NCBI GenBank assembly: GCA_013350335.1
Contig: CM023540.1
Span: 33,935,925-33,999,924, forward strand
Direction of reading: 5' to 3'
DNA length: 64,000 nucleotides
From: Chimonanthus salicifolius
Lineage: Eukaryota; Streptophyta; Magnoliopsida; Laurales; Calycanthaceae
The position numbers and the translations under genes were made by a program. The notes under the pieces were generated by a model. That model saw nothing but the letters and a program-made list of their open reading frames with translations, searched no databases and was not told the DNA's origin. Positions 59,600 through 64,000 of this stretch are shown one piece after another (position 1 is the first letter of the stretch; every line of letters starts with the position of its first letter).

Positions 59600-60520
59600 C
59601 TCTTGCATCCTCTCAATTATTTAATATTGAAAGTGACCCTCACTAGGTCATTACCTTATCTATCATTTTCTGAATACTAAATAGTGAAAATAAATTATAT
59701 TATAGAAAGATGCTATATTTATTCTTAAATTATAATATTTCATATCTATTAAATTCATGTACTGAATCACAAATAGTTAGTTTGTAAGAAATATTTAAAA
59801 TATCAACTAAATGACTTATCATTTCAGCAAAATATATAAAAGAGTAAAACTTAAAAGATGAGGAAAATATAGGCTCAAGCCCATTTTGCCTATTTAGCTA
59901 GATGGATAGACTTGAGCTCATAGGATAAGCCTTTTTTTTTTTTTTTTAAAGATAATTAAATCAAATATATTATGAAGAATAAAAAGTAGTACAGATACAG
60001 CATAAATATTTAAGAGACTTAGACACACAACAATAACATACATAGACCTCATGGATAACCCAGATGAACCTATAAAGAAGATTATTCACGCCACAACCAC
60101 ATAAATCATAGGTTGTTGATGCCATTGAATGTGACATTTAATTCTAATTTTTCCTATAAGCCTCCGAACTCTGACGCCATTACTTGTCCGTCTAATCTAA
60201 CGTAAGAAGACCTTTATCGTATTTTGAAAGAGAATTTAACAGAATTTACATTCGTACCAATAAATTCATGTCATTAATACAGTAATGATAAATTTGAAAA
60301 TGTCACTATATTTGTAAAATTGCTTTTAAGAGTTTTTAGCATAAGTAATGGTTAAAAAAATGCACTTCAAAATTTCACCCTTTATTTTTTAATTGAGATT
60401 TAAAAATTAAAATTTATTATAAATAAGCCTAAAAAAGATGGTTTGCACTTTAGCATTATAAATCTTGATGAGTTGTAAGTAGGTTCAAACTGTTATCTCT
60501 AAACAGATGAGATTGAAATA
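59600..60520. other. AT-rich intergenic DNA, nothing recognised
   Basis: Only a T run at about 59933-59947 and simple AT-rich sequence are seen between the SINE and the MITE. Confidence 0.45.
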
Positions 60521-60536
60521 GAGGAGAACGCAGGTC

Positions 60537-60770
60537 TAGAGGTCCAAATATCGGCTGATATATATCGATTTTGAAGAGTTCTATATCGACTGATATCTTA
60601 TCGTATCGACCGATATTTACAATATCAGTTGATATATCGGCTGTACCATATCGGCCAATATCAAAATATCAGTCGATATTGGTCGATATTTAAGAAAAAG
60701 AGGAGGAGAGAGAAAAATATCAGTCGATATATCGTATCGGCCGATATATCAGCCAATATTTTAACCCCTG
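60537..60770. mobile_element. hAT-type MITE (copy 5)
   Basis: Left end TAGAGGTCCAAATATCGG (a decayed CAGGGGTCC) and right end TTTTAACCCCTG. Flanking octamers CGCAGGTC and CACAGGTC agree at seven of eight. The interior is mostly ATCGGCCGATAT-type repeats. Confidence 0.75.
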
Positions 60771-60999
60771 CACAGGTCTAATTCAAACCTACATTTTACA
60801 TTATCATAAATTTAAAAGTGAAATATTCATATTTGCTCATTAATCACAAACTTATTCTAAGGGTTAAAATTTGGACATGATCTTTTATAGCATCTAACAC
60901 TGACATACAAGACATTTATAATTTTTTTAAAATTTTTTACCCTATTCATAAAATTTATTGAAAATTTTCAATTAGATTTGTGTCCGAAGGGTAGTGACC

Positions 61000-61068
61000 T
61001 CACTCGTAGAGGTTTTATGTCAGGTAATCCACAATTTTCCATACATAAATTAAAAAAAAAAAAGTCTC
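61000..61068 (+). mobile_element. SINE (family B) 3' fragment
   Basis: Only the last part is present: TAGAGGTTTTATGTCAGG, then CCACAATTTTCCATACATAA and an A run. The tRNA-like head is missing. Confidence 0.5.
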
Positions 61069-61240
61069 AAGATTAAAATGTACATATCATCTTTTAATAT
61101 TTAAACTCAGTCAATAATTCAACTTATAAATTATTTTTAAAAGTTTATGAATAATCAGTGTATGTTCAATATATTAATTACAGCAAAAGTAAATGAGGAA
61201 ATCGACTATTATCTCTCGTCTTAAATAATAGAAGATTGTG

Positions 61241-62590
61241 TGTCACGCCCCAACCCGAAGGGGGGGCCCGGAACGCGACTGATTTTTTTTTTTTTTTAAG
61301 CTAAGACTAAAGTAACACAACACTCAAGCATTCTAACTGGGCCGGATCAACAGTTAGGCCCAAAGGTCACACATGATCGCAACATGTGGACTCAAACATA
61401 TACTATAAGTCCCTCCCAAAAGACACAAACATCAACACACATAAATCCAAACATTGAATTATCATTTCAAAATCACATCAGAGTAACTACAGAAACGCAG
61501 TAGTTTTCAATACATAACATTCAAACAGACTAAGTACCACACCCGGTACTTTATAGAGACAATTGGTTCCAAGAACCAGAAAACAAAGATAAGGGTATTC
61601 CCCTCAGTGGGAATCCCGAAACACCGCCGCAGCTTATCCACCCTAAGTTTGAAATAGAGGATTCTCCTCCTCGGAAAAGGTGAGTGGAGTGAGCTAACTA
61701 GCCTAGTAAAGGAAATATAACAGTGCAGTTTTAAAGTAAACAACAAGTTAGCAATAATCAACAGTTGCAATAATATTTCATGCTTGATAATAAAATTCAC
61801 AATATCAAATAAAGTCTCATCATCATTTCCATCATTCCATCAGTCTTCCGTTACTACTATCATCCAACGTAATGCCTACCGACTACACTGAGACCATTGT
61901 ATTAAGTCCCGACACGGTCAAAATACATCCTTACAAGTACATCTTCGGCTCTCCCATAGCCGATACTGACACCCTCAAGTCAGCAACTGTTGACACCCGT
62001 GGTCCAATAGACGCAAACCATCTCTCATATGGCCGATATTGGTTCAATAGTCAAGGCACGTTGAAGCAGCCATACACATTTCATATGATCAACATCATAG
62101 CATTTACCAACATCATAAGCACTCTTACCATAGTGCGTCACGTCTAGGCACATGAGTGGGTTTCTCAAATCTGAAACCACTCATTGCTCAATATCCATAT
62201 CAAATAAACCTGTTTATATCAAGCTGTAAAGTTAAATTCCCTCACTGTATATGTGTGGTTTCGCGGTCTCCGTTCAAACAACAAACAAGTGCACAATCAA
62301 TCCTAAGCCACATACATAGCATCAAATACATACACACAAGTAGTATTTTGAAATCATTCTTGTTTTTCCAAAAATATCCAAGGTACATGGAATTGAGTCT
62401 CCTACTTGGTTTCTATCCTTTTTAAATTACAATAATCCACAATATATAGAAATAAAAAGGTGTTCAGTCAAAAATTCATATTGTCTTATGGGTATTGACC
62501 AGATTGACTTATTTAGTTAGGTCTAGATTTTCAGGTCACTTCTCGGTTATCTTCTGGATAGGACCAGATATGACATTTTGAGTAAGGCCT
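61241..62590 (+). repeat. TGTCACGCCC repeat, copy 1 (possibly an LTR-type element)
   Basis: It begins TGTCACGCCCCAACCC, then GGGCCCGGAAC, a T run, AACTGGGCCGGATC, TGTGGACTCAAACATATAC. The same series starts again at 62591. Between lie GTGAGTGGAGTGAGC-type and unique sequence. No reverse transcriptase, integrase or transposase frame was found. Sequences of this sort occur as LTRs or non-autonomous elements in many plants; the class is not settled here. Confidence 0.55.
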
Positions 62591-64000
62591 TGTCACGCCC
62601 CGAACCCAAATGTGGGCCCGGAACGAGACTAATTTTTTTTTTTTAAAACAATAAACTCTAATCACCCAACGTCATAACTGGGCTGGATCTTCAAGATTAC
62701 CAAAACCCGATCCTAGAAAATGTCACACGTGTTTTTCACACATGGACTCAAACATATACCATATGTCCCCATATACAACCTATATCACACCACGAATATT
62801 TTCATTTGTCTCATCAGCGTTACGCACGAAAACATAGTGGATATAATGTATACGATATTAAAATTTACAGACATAAGTTTCTTATACCACATGAGGCATA
62901 TTTATTACAAATACTCAAACATATTTAAGCAAGCAAATGGTTTCCACGTGCGGAAAACCTTAGGAACTTCTAAGTTCCGACTTTCAACGAGGCACCACTG
63001 GTTCCTCCAATCCTTTCTCTGGTTCAGATCCTGCATTGTAAGGGACGTGAGCAACAGTCCAGTGGGGAGAACTCACCATAAAATCTAATGATTATAATGC
63101 AACAATGCATAAGCAATGCATGTCATACAAAGGCATGTTATTAGCATATCCCATTTTCACCCTAAGATTATCTTCTAAGGTTTTTACTTAGATTGTATTG
63201 TTACCACCGGGGTCGGTCCCCAGCCATGTTACAACACCGGGGTCAGCCCCCATTTAGAGTTCCAACCAGAACTAATATTAATTCCTCCACGGAAATAATA
63301 TAGCAACTTGCAAGTGCATAAGGTCTCCACGACCCAGTCTACTAACCCATCCAACACCAACGGTTGATGGCGGTCGACCACAGCCTTCTAACACATCCAA
63401 CTCAACGGTTCGCAAACGGTGTTCGGCTAATCTCAGCAATTATACCCCAACGGCAAATGTCAAACTTTAGAAAGTTATTATCTTCCACAAATTTAACTTA
63501 TGAATATAATTATCACATGCAAATGTCAAATGCATGATTTCCAGTGCCCTCCTTACACAGAGACTTATTCTAAGAGAACCATCATATTTCAGCCTTACCA
63601 TTTAGTGTATCCAATACCAATAAAAGAAATCAATAAAAGAATCAATATCACACCAACATATAAAACTGGATTTAATAACAAGAATGCCTTCACCCAGTTT
63701 TTACCCGACAATTCCCAGACACTCCATGGGTCCATACTGCGTTTGAGACTACAAGTCTTCGACTCCCCGACACCATTTTAACGCCTACGTTCTAAACAGT
63801 TAGAACATTTACATCCCTTACATGTAGGCAGTGTCAGGTCTCGTATTCTGGACCTATATAGTCTTTTCCATCTTTAATTGATCATGGGTCCCATTTCAGT
63901 CTGGTGTTAGTGGGTTTAACATATAACACAATACAAGTGTTGGTTCGAGTCCCCTCACCTTCTCCGGTTGAGTTTTTCACAGAAAATCTGTAAGATAGAG
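62591..64000 (+). repeat. TGTCACGCCC repeat, copy 2, runs off the window
   Basis: It starts TGTCACGCCCCGAACCC, then GGGCCCGGAAC, a T run, AACTGGGCTGGATC, ATGGACTCAAACATATACC, in the order of copy 1. Further on are a duplicated CACCGGGGTCGG / CACCGGGGTCAG block near 63207-63250 and CCAACGGTT repeats. The right end is outside the window. Confidence 0.55.

Overview
The window is nuclear DNA of a flowering plant. The genes have GT-AG introns, the intergenic DNA is AT-rich, and it is full of plant-type small transposons (MITEs, tRNA-derived SINEs, a TRIM, LINE relics, microsatellites). The species cannot be fixed from the sequence. The long introns and heavy load of old, small elements would suit a woody, non-grass angiosperm, possibly a magnoliid, but that is a guess.

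Four protein-coding genes can be supported. (1) 11118-15702 (+): two exons, a 242-aa conserved plant membrane-type protein of unknown function with a 3.9-kb intron. (2) 17970-29198 (+): 14 exons that join in frame into a 950-aa chloroplast glutamyl endopeptidase (CGEP, S9D prolyl-oligopeptidase family) with an intact Ser-Asp-His triad. (3) 36997-37956 (+): a single-exon nicotianamine synthase (319 aa). (4) 41635-51407 (-): five exons encoding a 299-aa class I KNOX homeodomain protein with a 7.3-kb third intron. The genes look functionally unrelated: plastid proteolysis, metal chelation and meristem control, plus one unknown.

The left 10 kb and the right 12 kb hold no convincing gene. They contain a 1.7-kb nested foldback element (685-2401) carrying many TTCGAA-centred palindromes. 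Next to it is a 1.85-kb Tourist/Harbinger-like element (2562-4411) with a five-copy 158-bp tandem array. A family of hAT-type MITEs with CAGGGG ends, 8-bp target duplications and ATATCGGCCGATAT-type palindromes is scattered over the window. Two SINE families, two LINE RNase-H relics, two RTE-type LINE relics and a TRIM just upstream of the NAS gene complete the picture. The right end has two successive copies of a repeat beginning TGTCACGCCC.

No bacterial-type system, CRISPR array, rRNA gene or functional tRNA gene is visible. The most novel material is the architecture of the foldback and MITE families and their placement in gene introns and promoters.
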